The notes beneath the pieces are model-generated. The model was given only the letters and a program-made list of their open reading frames with translations, was not told the DNA's origin and did not search any database. DNA of 10,853 bases, taken from assembly GCA_035455185.1 (NCBI GenBank), contig DATIFQ010000506.1, forward strand, positions 1 through 10,853, read 5' to 3'. Numbering within the stretch: the first letter of the stretch is position 1; each line of letters starts with the position of its first letter. The DNA is from JAEHDI01 sp035455185. Lineage in GTDB: Bacteria; Acidobacteriota; Terriglobia; Bryobacterales; Bryobacteraceae. A program made the position numbers and the translations under genes. Shown piece after piece: positions 1-6,447 of this stretch.

Positions 1-44
1 CGCGGCGTCCCCGGCCTCTGACCAACCCGCCTGGAAGCCTTTTT

Positions 45-66
45 GTTTGCAAAGGGCCGCTCCCTC
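45..66 (+). repeat. Degenerate copy of a dispersed intergenic repeat
   Basis: GTTTGC, six bases, then CCGCTCCCTC. The same two blocks with the same 6-base spacing occur at 6952-6973 in the nuoI-nuoJ gap, giving 18 identities over 22 positions by eye. A 10-base and a 6-base match at identical spacing in a window this size is unlikely to be chance. Similarity does not continue clearly past position 66, so this copy is truncated or decayed. Its presence argues that the bases before about 140 are intergenic rather than part of the RRM gene. Confidence 0.5.
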
Positions 67-87
67 TGTTAAGATCAAGGAGCAGGA

Positions 88-138
88 ATGGCACGGTTCC
101 TCTCGCCAGTCTCTCCCGCAATCCCGAAAACGGAGTGA
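88..138 (+). other. Possible 16-codon leader ORF before the RRM gene
   Basis: An AAGGAG ribosome-binding site at 77-82 lies 5 bases before an ATG at 88. The frame reads MARFLSPVSPAIPKTE and stops at 136-138, 7 bases before the TTG at 146 proposed as the start of the RRM protein. This is the best Shine-Dalgarno/ATG pair near the left edge, but it is out of frame with the RRM gene. It could be a translated leader peptide coupled to that gene, the footprint of a frameshift, or chance. The peptide resembles nothing I recognise. Confidence 0.25.
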
Positions 139-145
139 GCATCAG

Positions 146-538
146 TTGAGTTTTACTGTCTTCCTTGGCAACCTTCCCACCTGGGTCACGGCGGACGACA
201 TTCATTCTTGGCTAAGCGCCGAGAGTCTAGTCGCCGACGCTATCAAGGTAATTCGCAACCCCGAAACGCAAGAGTCGAAAGGCTTCGCATTCATTGAGAC
301 CCCGAACTCGGAGGAGATGCAATCGATCATCCGCCGTTTTGACCGGGCGCCCCTGGAGGACCGCCTTCTGCGGGCCAACCCGGCTCAGCCACCCAAGTCA
401 AAGGGTGCTCCGCTGGTGAGACCCACCACCGCGCAGCGGCCCGTGCATCGGGCAGGCAAGAAGCACGTCAAGCGCGGCCGGCCCGATCAGCAGTCGCCGC
501 AAAGCGCGTTCGCGGAAGAACTCGCCAAAGCCCTCTAA
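146..538 (+). CDS. Small single-RRM RNA-binding protein
   Basis: This is a predicted cytoplasmic single-stranded-RNA-binding protein of the RNA recognition motif family, related in architecture to the small Rbp proteins of cyanobacteria and other bacteria. Both RRM signatures are present: RNP2 as VFLGNL (residues 5-10 from the TTG at 146) and RNP1 as KGFAFIET (45-52), with the last RNP1 aromatic replaced by Thr. A basic, Pro/Lys/Arg-rich tail follows (about residues 80-120), possibly a nonspecific RNA contact. The start is uncertain. No in-frame ATG precedes the domain, and the frame is open to the left edge of the window, with another TTG at 47. I prefer 146 because it has GGAG at 132-135, puts RNP2 close to the N-terminus as is normal for these proteins, and leaves out a 33-residue segment that overlaps a repeat-like sequence. 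The RNA target is unknown. Confidence 0.8.
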   Translation: MSFTVFLGNLPTWVTADDIHSWLSAESLVADAIKVIRNPETQESKGFAFIETPNSEEMQSIIRRFDRAPLEDRLLRANPAQPPKSKGAPLVRPTTAQRPVHRAGKKHVKRGRPDQQSPQSAFAEELAKAL

Positions 539-588
539 AGTCATCCGAACCGTCCGAAAGCATCCCGCACCAGCTCTGGCGCCGCCGC

Positions 589-607
589 GAGGGAGTCCTT
601 CTCCCTT
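589..607 (+). terminator. Hairpin downstream of the RRM gene, possible terminator
   Basis: AGGGAG (590-595) and CTCCCT (601-606) pair perfectly around a 5-base loop, with a possible additional G-T pair outside. It lies about 50 bases after the RRM stop and before the promoter candidate of the next gene, where a terminator is expected. No run of T follows, so it is weak as an intrinsic terminator. Confidence 0.25.
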
Positions 608-629
608 CCGGGCGTGCCTCCCGCATCGG

Positions 630-638
630 TGGTATACT
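630..638 (+). promoter_or_regulatory. Candidate extended -10 promoter for yacL-ispD-ispF
   Basis: TGGTATACT fits an extended -10 element (TGn plus TATACT, 5 of 6 to TATAAT), in an otherwise GC-rich spacer. No good -35 is found 16-18 bases upstream, which extended -10 promoters tolerate. Transcription would start near 645 and give a leader of about 60 bases. A second AT-rich hexamer, TATATT at 655-660, is an alternative. CCCGC at 620-624 and GCGGG at 646-650 form a 5-base inverted repeat around the -10 that might be an operator or chance. The rest of the 539-705 spacer shows nothing else. Confidence 0.35.
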
Positions 639-705
639 CAATTTCGCGGGACATTATATTTGGCATCTTCAAGACTAACAGCCCCGTGAAACGAGGGTTG
701 ATCTC

Positions 706-1791
706 GTGAAAGACCTCCTCCTCATACGTACCCTGTTTGTCCTTTTGTTGACCTGCGCCAGCCTTTTCATTCATCCATTTGGCATTCCCTCGCCGTGGTC
801 CGGAGCGATTGGGCTGGCTCTCGGTCTGGTCATTGTGTTTTTCGAAATCCGGGTCAAAGAAGTAAGCCTGAAACGGCTGATCGGAGCGGCCGTCGGTTCA
901 GTGCTGGGCATCTTCGGAGCGTTTCTGATGTCCCTGGTGCTGTCGAGGGCCCTGCCGAACAATCCGGACACCGTACCTTTCGTTCAGATCGGACTTCTGC
1001 TGTGGATGACCTACGTGGGCCTCGTAGTAGGCGCCAGCAAGGGTGACATGCTGAACCTCTCGGCTCTCGGGGGCATCTTCGGCGGAGAGAAGATCGGGAA
1101 GCAAACCTTCAAGATTCTCGACACGAGCGTGATCATCGACGGGCGCATCGCCGACATCGCAGAAACCGGGTTCCTGGACGGCATCGTTGTGATCCCGCAG
1201 TTCGTCCTGCGGGAATTACAGCTTGTTGCCGATTCGGCGGACTCGATGAAACGTAACCGGGGGCGGCGGGGCCTGGACATCCTTCAACGGATCCAGAAAA
1301 TGCCGCAGCTCAACGTGCAGATCCTCGAGGACGACTTTCCGCACATCCGCGACGTGGACATGAAGCTGATCGAGCTGGCCAAGACCTACGACTGCAAGAT
1401 CGTCACCAACGATTTCAACTTGAACAAGGTGGCGCAATTGCACGGCGTCGAGGTGCTCAACATCAACGAACTCGCTAACGCGTTGAAGCCGATCGTTCTG
1501 CCGGGCGAAGTCATGCGAGTCTTTATCCTGAAGGAAGGTAAAGAATACAACCAGGGAGTGGCTTACCTGGATGACGGCACCATGGTCGTCGTGGATAACG
1601 CGAAGCGGATGATCTCAAAAACCATTGACATCTCCGTGACCAGCGTGCTTCAGACGACCGCCGGTAAGATGATCTTCGGCCGATACGACGAGAAGATCCA
1701 CGCCATTCACGAAAAGGCGCCCAGCGAGCGGCACGAACGCATACACAAGGAGCAGCAGGCGGGTGCAGCCGCCATGCCTCCCACCAGGTAG
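706..1791 (+). CDS. yacL: Membrane-anchored PIN-TRAM domain protein, YacL family
   Basis: This is a 361-residue protein with the full YacL architecture. Residues 5-110 hold about four hydrophobic segments (roughly 6-24, 31-48, 58-80 and 91-110). A PIN nuclease-like domain spans about 135-260, and a TRAM domain about 265-327. PIN acidic residues are visible at D139 (ILDTS), E170 (VLRE), D216/D218 and D236 (TNDFN), so a metal-dependent RNase site looks intact. The TRAM domain (PGEVMRVFILKEGKEYNQG) suggests RNA binding. The domain would face the cytoplasm. The biological substrate of YacL proteins is not established to my knowledge, and this is not a typical VapC toxin: it is fused to membrane segments and has no antitoxin gene beside it. 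The GTG start at 706 has GAGGG 8 bases upstream. Gene order yacL-ispD-ispF matches that of Bacillus, which supports the family call. It is probably co-transcribed with ispD 47 bases downstream. Confidence 0.9.
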   Translation: MKDLLLIRTLFVLLLTCASLFIHPFGIPSPWSGAIGLALGLVIVFFEIRVKEVSLKRLIGAAVGSVLGIFGAFLMSLVLSRALPNNPDTVPFVQIGLLLWMTYVGLVVGASKGDMLNLSALGGIFGGEKIGKQTFKILDTSVIIDGRIADIAETGFLDGIVVIPQFVLRELQLVADSADSMKRNRGRRGLDILQRIQKMPQLNVQILEDDFPHIRDVDMKLIELAKTYDCKIVTNDFNLNKVAQLHGVEVLNINELANALKPIVLPGEVMRVFILKEGKEYNQGVAYLDDGTMVVVDNAKRMISKTIDISVTSVLQTTAGKMIFGRYDEKIHAIHEKAPSERHERIHKEQQAGAAAMPPTR

Positions 1792-1838
1792 CACGGGGGC
1801 GAGCGGGACGCCGCCACCAGCGTGACATCGACAAGACC

Positions 1839-2564
1839 ATGAAGGTAGCCGTGATCTTACCGGCCGCGGGGCTAGGTACCCGCATGGGCCGCACATCCCC
1901 AGAAAAAGCGGGCACGAGCCGCAAGCAGTTCATGCTGCTGGACGGCTCTCCGATCCTTCTGCACACGATTCGTAAGTTCGTTTCGTGCGCGCTGGTGAGT
2001 GAAATCGTCGTTGCCTTGCGCTCCGAAGACAAGGCGTGGGTAAACGAGATGCTGACCGCTGAGGCGTTGCCCAAGCCGGTTCGACTGGTGGAAGGCGGCG
2101 ACACCCGCCAGCAATCGGTCGAGAACGCCCTGACGACGCTCTCTCCGGACACCGACCTGGTCTCAGTGCATGATGCTGTCCGGCCTTTCATCGATCCGGC
2201 GATCATTGACAAAGTGATCCGTGAGGCCGCCGATTCCGGGGCCGCCATCGTCGGTATCGTACCGGTGGACACCATCAAGCAGGTGCGGCGGAACAAGATC
2301 CGCACCACGCTGCCACGCGAGCGGCTGGTGCTCGCACAGACTCCGCAGGTCTTCCGCTTCGAGCTTCTCCAGCGCGCATTCGCGATGGCGCGAGAGGACG
2401 GCTTCATCGGAACGGACGAGTCGAGCCTCGTCGAGCGTCTCGACCAGGTCGAGGTGAGCGTGGTGCCGGGCACCGACCGCAACATCAAGATCACGAAGCC
2501 GTCCGACATGGACCTTGCCCGCCTGTTCCTGGCCGAACAGTCCGCCGAGCGGAAGGTGTCGTGA
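1839..2564 (+). CDS. ispD: 2-C-methyl-D-erythritol 4-phosphate cytidylyltransferase (IspD)
   Basis: IspD transfers CMP from CTP to 2-C-methyl-D-erythritol 4-phosphate, giving CDP-ME in the cytoplasmic MEP pathway to isoprenoid precursors. The 241-residue protein has the nucleotide-binding loop PAAGLGTRMG (8-17), RKQF (28-31), GGDTRQQSV (86-94), HDAVRP (111-116), TPQVF (168-172), TDESSLVE (192-199) and the C-terminal RNIKITKPSD (214-223), so all catalytic blocks are present and the length is normal. The segment between the loop and RKQF (RTSPEKAGTS) is about six residues longer than in short homologues such as E. coli. I associate this form with Acidobacteriota, from memory. The ATG at 1839 has no clear Shine-Dalgarno sequence, which suggests translation depends on the upstream yacL. 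The stop overlaps the ispF start by 4 bases (GTGA), indicating translational coupling of two enzymes two steps apart in the pathway; the intermediate kinase gene ispE is not in the window. Confidence 0.96.
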   Translation: MKVAVILPAAGLGTRMGRTSPEKAGTSRKQFMLLDGSPILLHTIRKFVSCALVSEIVVALRSEDKAWVNEMLTAEALPKPVRLVEGGDTRQQSVENALTTLSPDTDLVSVHDAVRPFIDPAIIDKVIREAADSGAAIVGIVPVDTIKQVRRNKIRTTLPRERLVLAQTPQVFRFELLQRAFAMAREDGFIGTDESSLVERLDQVEVSVVPGTDRNIKITKPSDMDLARLFLAEQSAERKVS

Positions 2565-3046
2565 GTGAATACCGGACCGGCCTCGGCTGGGACGTCCATC
2601 GTCTTGCATCCGGCCGTCCGCTGATTCTCGGAGGCGTGCGGATCCCGTCCGAATTCGGATGCGACGGCCACTCCGACGCCGACGTGCTGGCGCACGCTGT
2701 CACCGACGCCTTGCTCGGCGCCGCCGCGCTCGGGGACATCGGCATGCACTTTCCGGACACCGATCCCCGGTGGGCGGGCGCGGACAGCCTGCAATTCCTG
2801 CGGCACGCCCGCGACCTGGCTGCCGGCGCGGGCTACGAAGTGGTCCACATCGACACCAACGTCATTCTGGAACGCCCAAAGCTGAAGGACTACCGGCTGG
2901 CGATCCGCGAAAGCCTGGCGGCGGCGGTCGGTCTGGATCTCGACCGCGTTTCGGTGAAGTTCAGAACTGCCGAAAAGGTCGGCCCGGTCGGCGAGGGGCG
3001 CTCGGCCGAGGCTCAGGCAGTGGTCACGTTGCGGCGGGCCGGCTGA
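2561..3046 (+). CDS. ispF: 2-C-methyl-D-erythritol 2,4-cyclodiphosphate synthase (IspF)
   Basis: IspF converts CDP-ME 2-phosphate to MEcPP with release of CMP; the family works as a homotrimer with active sites at subunit interfaces. The 161-residue protein has the expected length. The zinc ligands D11, H13 (GWDVH) and H45 (LAHAVTD) are present, along with DGHSDAD (35-41), FPDTD (64-68) and the nucleotide-site TAEK (136-139). The GTG start overlaps the ispD stop by 4 bases and has GGAAGG at 2551-2556. One oddity: the E. coli GRGEG segment, whose R142 and E144 line the trimer's central cavity, reads GEGRS here (E145, R147). By ungapped alignment the two charges are exchanged. The active site is untouched, so the enzyme is very probably functional. 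The gene ends 6 bases before the stop codon of the convergent peptidase gene. Confidence 0.96.
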   Translation: MSEYRTGLGWDVHRLASGRPLILGGVRIPSEFGCDGHSDADVLAHAVTDALLGAAALGDIGMHFPDTDPRWAGADSLQFLRHARDLAAGAGYEVVHIDTNVILERPKLKDYRLAIRESLAAAVGLDLDRVSVKFRTAEKVGPVGEGRSAEAQAVVTLRRAG

Positions 3047-3052
3047 ATTCCG

Positions 3053-4609
3053 CTACCGTTTTTCCATGTTCGCGACTTCCAGGCCGAGCGTGAACCCGAA
3101 ACGTGCGATGTGCTCGATGCCGGCGAAATCCCAGTCCTCGCTGTATTCGTCGGATGGCTGGTGGTAGTGCTTCGAGTTGTACTCCTCGAACAGCTTCTCG
3201 CCGAAGCCCTCCGGTTTCCCATAGAACTCCTTGCCCATGCTGATCGAGAAGGCAGGCACGCCCGCCTTGGCGAGCGGGAAGTGATCCGAGCGGAAGTAGC
3301 TGCCTTGCTCGGGCCGGGGGTCGGGCAGGATCTTGAGATCCATGCGCGCGGCGACATCCTGGATCAGCGGCCATAGCTTCGTTCGCTCGGCGCCGTTCAA
3401 AATGACGTCTTTTGTTCGCCCAAACGGGTAATAACCATCGAAATTGAGCGCTATCGGAGTCTTTTCGATGGGTACGAGGGGGTTCGCCGCATAGAACTCT
3501 GAGCCGCGCAGCCCACCTTCCTCGGCGGTGACCGCCAGGAAAAGAGCTGAGCGGCGCGGTTTTGGATCGAGAGCGGCCCAGGCGCGGGCGATCTCCAGCA
3601 GGATTGCGCAGCCGGTGGCGTTGTCGACCGCGCCGTTGTAGATGTTGTCGTCGCCGACCGGGGCGCCGATGCCGAGGTGGTCCCAATGAGCGGTGAAGAG
3701 GACGGCCTCCGACTTGCGGCCGGGGTCGCTGCCCTCGATGATCGCCGCCACGTTCCGTGTATCGAGCTCCCGGACCTTTGCCGGCATGCGCCCGCGGAGT
3801 CGAAACTGGAGTGAAAATGGTCGAAAATCGCGCGAATTTGCACGCTTTTCGAGCGTTTCGAGCGTGTTTCCAGCCATCGCGGCGAGCCTTTCGCCCGCCT
3901 GCTGGTTGATCCATCCGGCAAACGCCAGCGCCGGCTCTCCCGGCTTCAACTTTACGTAGGGCTCCTCGCGCCCCCAGGAATTCCGGACGACATTCCAGCC
4001 GTAGCCCGCCGTCGGAGTCGTGTGCAAGATCACCGCTCCCAACGCACCCGCGCGCAACGCCTGCTCATATTTGTAAGTCCAACGTCCGTAATATGTTAGA
4101 GCCTTCCCACCGAAGAGATTGTCGTCGTCCGACGGCGGCTCGTTGGTGAACAGCACGACAATCTTGCCTCGGACGTCGACCCCCTTGAAGTCGTCCCAGC
4201 CGAACTCGGGCGCGACGATGCCGTGGCCCACGAAAACCGCTTCGGCGTCGAACTGCTGGTCGGCAAGCTGGCGCTGGCTGACACCCACAAAATCGTCCAA
4301 CCATTTCAAGCTCAGGGTCTTGCCTCCGCCAGCCGCAGTGAGCTGTGCGCCGGGTTGCGTCTCGACGCCCACCAGCGGCACGCGCTGAAAATAGGAGCCG
4401 TTGTCGCCGGCCGGCTTGGCGCCGATGAGGGCGAATTGCGTGGCGAGGTACTCGGTGGTCAGACGGTCAGCACGAGTACCGACACCCCGGCCTTCCAGGA
4501 GGTCACTGGCAAGGAATTTCGTGTCGGCCCGCAGTCGGGAGCCGTCGATGACCGGGGATTGGGCCGCAGCGGCCGATGCGATGGCGATCGAGAGCAAGAT
4601 CCTTTGCAT
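3053..4609 (-). CDS. Secreted M28-family zinc metallopeptidase with PA domain
   Basis: This is a predicted exported aminopeptidase of family M28. The 518-residue protein starts with a short basic N-terminus and hydrophobic core ending AAAAQS (about 1-17), consistent with a Sec signal peptide. A PA (protease-associated) domain follows at about 120-235 (FVGHGIVAPEFGWDDF, then RGKIVVL). The M28 catalytic domain is at about 285-510. The two-zinc set is complete by comparison with Aeromonas aminopeptidase: H308 (AHWDHLG), D329 (GAVDNATG), E363 as general base and E364 as ligand (TAEEGG), D391 (NFDG) and H483 (YHQPSDEY). Substrate specificity cannot be read from sequence; peptide scavenging in the periplasm or outside is the usual role. 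I chose the ATG at 4607-4609 because the signal peptide begins there and AGGT lies 6 bases upstream. A longer open frame to 4801 adds 64 residues with no signal and overlaps nuoC. An in-frame 9-base tandem duplication gives TLETLE at 249-254. Confidence 0.92.
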   Translation of the reverse strand: MQRILLSIAIASAAAAQSPVIDGSRLRADTKFLASDLLEGRGVGTRADRLTTEYLATQFALIGAKPAGDNGSYFQRVPLVGVETQPGAQLTAAGGGKTLSLKWLDDFVGVSQRQLADQQFDAEAVFVGHGIVAPEFGWDDFKGVDVRGKIVVLFTNEPPSDDDNLFGGKALTYYGRWTYKYEQALRAGALGAVILHTTPTAGYGWNVVRNSWGREEPYVKLKPGEPALAFAGWINQQAGERLAAMAGNTLETLEKRANSRDFRPFSLQFRLRGRMPAKVRELDTRNVAAIIEGSDPGRKSEAVLFTAHWDHLGIGAPVGDDNIYNGAVDNATGCAILLEIARAWAALDPKPRRSALFLAVTAEEGGLRGSEFYAANPLVPIEKTPIALNFDGYYPFGRTKDVILNGAERTKLWPLIQDVAARMDLKILPDPRPEQGSYFRSDHFPLAKAGVPAFSISMGKEFYGKPEGFGEKLFEEYNSKHYHQPSDEYSEDWDFAGIEHIARFGFTLGLEVANMEKR

Positions 4610-4628
4610 GAGATGACCTGAGGGTTCC

Positions 4629-4657
4629 AGTGTAGCAATGGCGGCTGGCCGGCCCAA
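4629..4657 (-). promoter_or_regulatory. Candidate promoter of the M28 peptidase gene
   Basis: On the minus strand TTGGGC (4657-4652) is followed after 17 bases by TACACT (4634-4629), 4 of 6 to the -10 consensus and preceded by TGC, so an extended -10. The predicted transcript starts about 15 bases before the gene's ATG. The -35 is poor (3 of 6). The perfect palindrome GGCCGGCC (4647-4654) overlaps the -35 and could be a regulator site or chance. Confidence 0.3.
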
Positions 4658-4658
4658 T

Positions 4659-4686
4659 TTGACACCCCAGAAGAGCGCCTTGTAAG
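4659..4686 (+). promoter_or_regulatory. Candidate sigma70-type promoter of the nuo cluster
   Basis: A perfect TTGACA (4659-4664) lies 16 bases before TGTAAG (4681-4686), which matches 4 of 6 of TATAAT. Transcription would begin near 4693, leaving a leader of only about 18 bases before the nuoC ATG at 4711. That fits the absence of a Shine-Dalgarno sequence there. The -35 is one base from the -35 candidate of the divergent peptidase promoter. Confidence 0.4.
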
Positions 4687-4710
4687 CTGGTGATTCTCTC
4701 GATTTCTCAT

Positions 4711-5295
4711 ATGGCTGATGAGTCCAAACCCGCGGACAAGCCGGCGCCTGCCTCCGGTGGCCACGCCGCCCCCAAGCCCGCCGCGGTGATGGCCGCCACA
4801 CCGTGGGAGAGCGATCTCACCCGGCAACTGAAAGAGCAGTTCGGCGACCGGATCCTGGAGTTCTCCACATATCTCGGCCAGGAGTTCCTCGTGGCGACGC
4901 CCGAAGCGGCCATACCGATCCTCGAGTATCTGAAGCTGGAGGCGGAATTCGACTACCTGGTGGATGTGACCGCGGCCGATTTCCCCTCCCGCCCCGAGCG
5001 ATTCGACGTCATCTATATCTTGTATAGCTTCGCTCGGAACCAGCGCATCCGAATCAAGATCCGCATACCGGAAGGCTTCAAGCCGCGAACCGCCGTGGGG
5101 GTCCATCTGACGGCCGACTGGCTCGAGCGGGAGGTCTTCGACATGTTCGGCATCGAATTCGAAGGCCATCCGGACATGCGCCGCATCTTGTTGCCCGAGG
5201 AGTGGCAGGGCTATCCGCTTCGCAAGGACAATCCGATCACGCAGCAGGACGAGCGTTGGGTGAAGGAGAACCTGGGTATCGACAGCGCCCAATAA
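4711..5295 (+). CDS. nuoC: NADH-quinone oxidoreductase subunit C (NuoC, 30 kDa)
   Basis: NuoC is a peripheral-arm subunit of respiratory complex I that packs against NuoD and NuoI at the hinge with the membrane arm; it carries no cofactor. The 194-residue protein contains the 30 kDa subunit signature in its C-terminal part (EREVFDMFGIEFEGHPDMRR, followed by ILLPEEWQGYPLRKD). The first 27 residues are a Pro/Ala/Lys-rich extension with no domain. The ATG at 4711 is preferred; a GTG at 4690 is in frame but sits on the predicted transcription start, and an ATG at 4789 would remove the extension. None of these has a good ribosome-binding site. It is the first gene of the cluster: nuoA and nuoB, usually directly upstream, are replaced by a divergent peptidase gene. 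nuoD follows after 6 bases. Confidence 0.95.
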   Translation: MADESKPADKPAPASGGHAAPKPAAVMAATPWESDLTRQLKEQFGDRILEFSTYLGQEFLVATPEAAIPILEYLKLEAEFDYLVDVTAADFPSRPERFDVIYILYSFARNQRIRIKIRIPEGFKPRTAVGVHLTADWLEREVFDMFGIEFEGHPDMRRILLPEEWQGYPLRKDNPITQQDERWVKENLGIDSAQ

Positions 5296-5301
5296 ACCCA
5301 C

Positions 5302-6414
5302 ATGGCGGACTCCACCTTTCTTGACACCACCGAACTGGTCCTGAACATGGGGCCGCAGCACCCGTCCACCCACGGCGTGTTGCGCGTCATCCTGAAACTG
5401 GATGGCGAAAAGGTGATGGGCACGAAGTGCGTCATCGGCTACCTTCACCGGGGCGTGGAGAAGATCGGCGAGAACCGGACGTACCAGATGTTCGCGCCGT
5501 ACGTGGATCGGATGGACTACGTGGCAGCGGTCTGCAACGGGCTCGGCTACTGTCTGACGGTGGAGAAGCTGCTGAATGTGGAAGCGCCGCCGCGGGCGCA
5601 GGCTGTGCGAGTGATCCTGACGGAACTGAACCGGATCGCAAGCCACCTGGTGTGGCTTGGAACGCACGCACTCGACATCGGGGCCATTACGCCGGTTTTC
5701 TATACCTTCCGCGAGCGGGAATACACGCTGGACATCTTTGAGAAGTACTGCGGCGCGCGGCTGACCACGCACGCGTTCCGGATCGGCGGGCTGCAATACG
5801 AACTCTACGACGGTTTTGAGGAGGACGTGAAGAAGTTCTGCAAGCTATTCCTCCCGAAGGTCGATGAATACGAGGAACTGCTGAGCGGGAACCGCATCTG
5901 GAAGGGGCGGCTGACGAACATCGGAGTCCTGAACGCAGAGGACTGCAAGGCTTACGGAGTCACGGGTCCGATGCTGCGGGCGGCGGGCGTAAAGTGGGAC
6001 ATCCGCAAGGCGAAGCCGTACAGCGGTTACGAGAAATACAATTTCGAGATTCCCACCCGGGAGAACGGGGATACTTACGACCGGTACATCGTGCGCATGC
6101 AGGAGATGCGGCAGTCGACACGGATTATCCAGCAGGCGGTCGAGGACATCCCGAGCGGGCCGATCATGGCGAAAGTGCCAAAGGTGATCAAGCCTCCGGT
6201 GGGAGAAGTTTACGTTTCGACTGAGGCGCCGAAAGGCGAACTCGGCTACTACATTGTCAGCGATGGGTCGCCCCAGCCGTACCGGGTGCGGGTGCGCCCG
6301 CCTTCTTTCGTGAATTTGCAGTCGCTGGACAAAATGGCGCGAGGCGGGCTAATCGCGGACATGGTGGCCGTCATCGGTACAATAGATATAGTGCTGGGAG
6401 AGGTGGACCGGTAA
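5302..6414 (+). CDS. nuoD: NADH-quinone oxidoreductase subunit D (NuoD, 49 kDa)
   Basis: NuoD forms, with NuoB, the site where complex I reduces quinone from cluster N2. The 370-residue protein is full length, from LVLNMGPQHPSTHG to the family's typical end GEVDR. By alignment with Thermus Nqo4, the quinone-site residues His38, Tyr87 and Asp139 correspond to H24 (HPSTHG), Y73 (RMDYVA) and D125 (HALDIG), all conserved. The nickel-ligand cysteine pairs of the related hydrogenase large subunits are absent, as expected for complex I. It is separate from NuoC, not fused as in E. coli. Its partner NuoB is not in this window. The ATG at 5302 has no clear Shine-Dalgarno sequence and probably relies on coupling to nuoC, 6 bases upstream. 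The 33-base gap to nuoI contains no trace of nuoH, which commonly lies between nuoD and nuoI. Confidence 0.97.
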   Translation: MADSTFLDTTELVLNMGPQHPSTHGVLRVILKLDGEKVMGTKCVIGYLHRGVEKIGENRTYQMFAPYVDRMDYVAAVCNGLGYCLTVEKLLNVEAPPRAQAVRVILTELNRIASHLVWLGTHALDIGAITPVFYTFREREYTLDIFEKYCGARLTTHAFRIGGLQYELYDGFEEDVKKFCKLFLPKVDEYEELLSGNRIWKGRLTNIGVLNAEDCKAYGVTGPMLRAAGVKWDIRKAKPYSGYEKYNFEIPTRENGDTYDRYIVRMQEMRQSTRIIQQAVEDIPSGPIMAKVPKVIKPPVGEVYVSTEAPKGELGYYIVSDGSPQPYRVRVRPPSFVNLQSLDKMARGGLIADMVAVIGTIDIVLGEVDR

Positions 6415-6447
6415 GCAGTTCAGCCGGTTCCCGGCGCGGGAGGCAGT

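Noticed and set aside
706..1791. YacL as the toxin of a VapBC-type toxin-antitoxin pair
   Set aside because: The PIN domain is fused to N-terminal membrane segments and a C-terminal TRAM domain, the gene sits with isp genes, and no small antitoxin gene precedes it.
1523..2848. A 441-codon open frame on the minus strand, opposite yacL, ispD and ispF
   Set aside because: It lies antisense to three clearly identified genes; its translation is Arg/Ser-rich with no domain, as expected for shadow frames in GC-rich DNA.
4690..4710. GTG at 4690 as the nuoC start
   Set aside because: It lies at or before the predicted transcription start, has no ribosome-binding site and adds only seven residues without conserved character.
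4610..4801. 64-residue N-terminal extension of the M28 peptidase
   Set aside because: It would bury the signal peptide, overlap the nuoC start and the divergent promoter region, and has no domain; the ATG at 4609 has its own AGGT site.
4459..5796. A 445-codon minus-strand open frame across the peptidase 5' end, nuoC and nuoD
   Set aside because: It overlaps well-supported genes on both strands and shows no recognisable protein motif.
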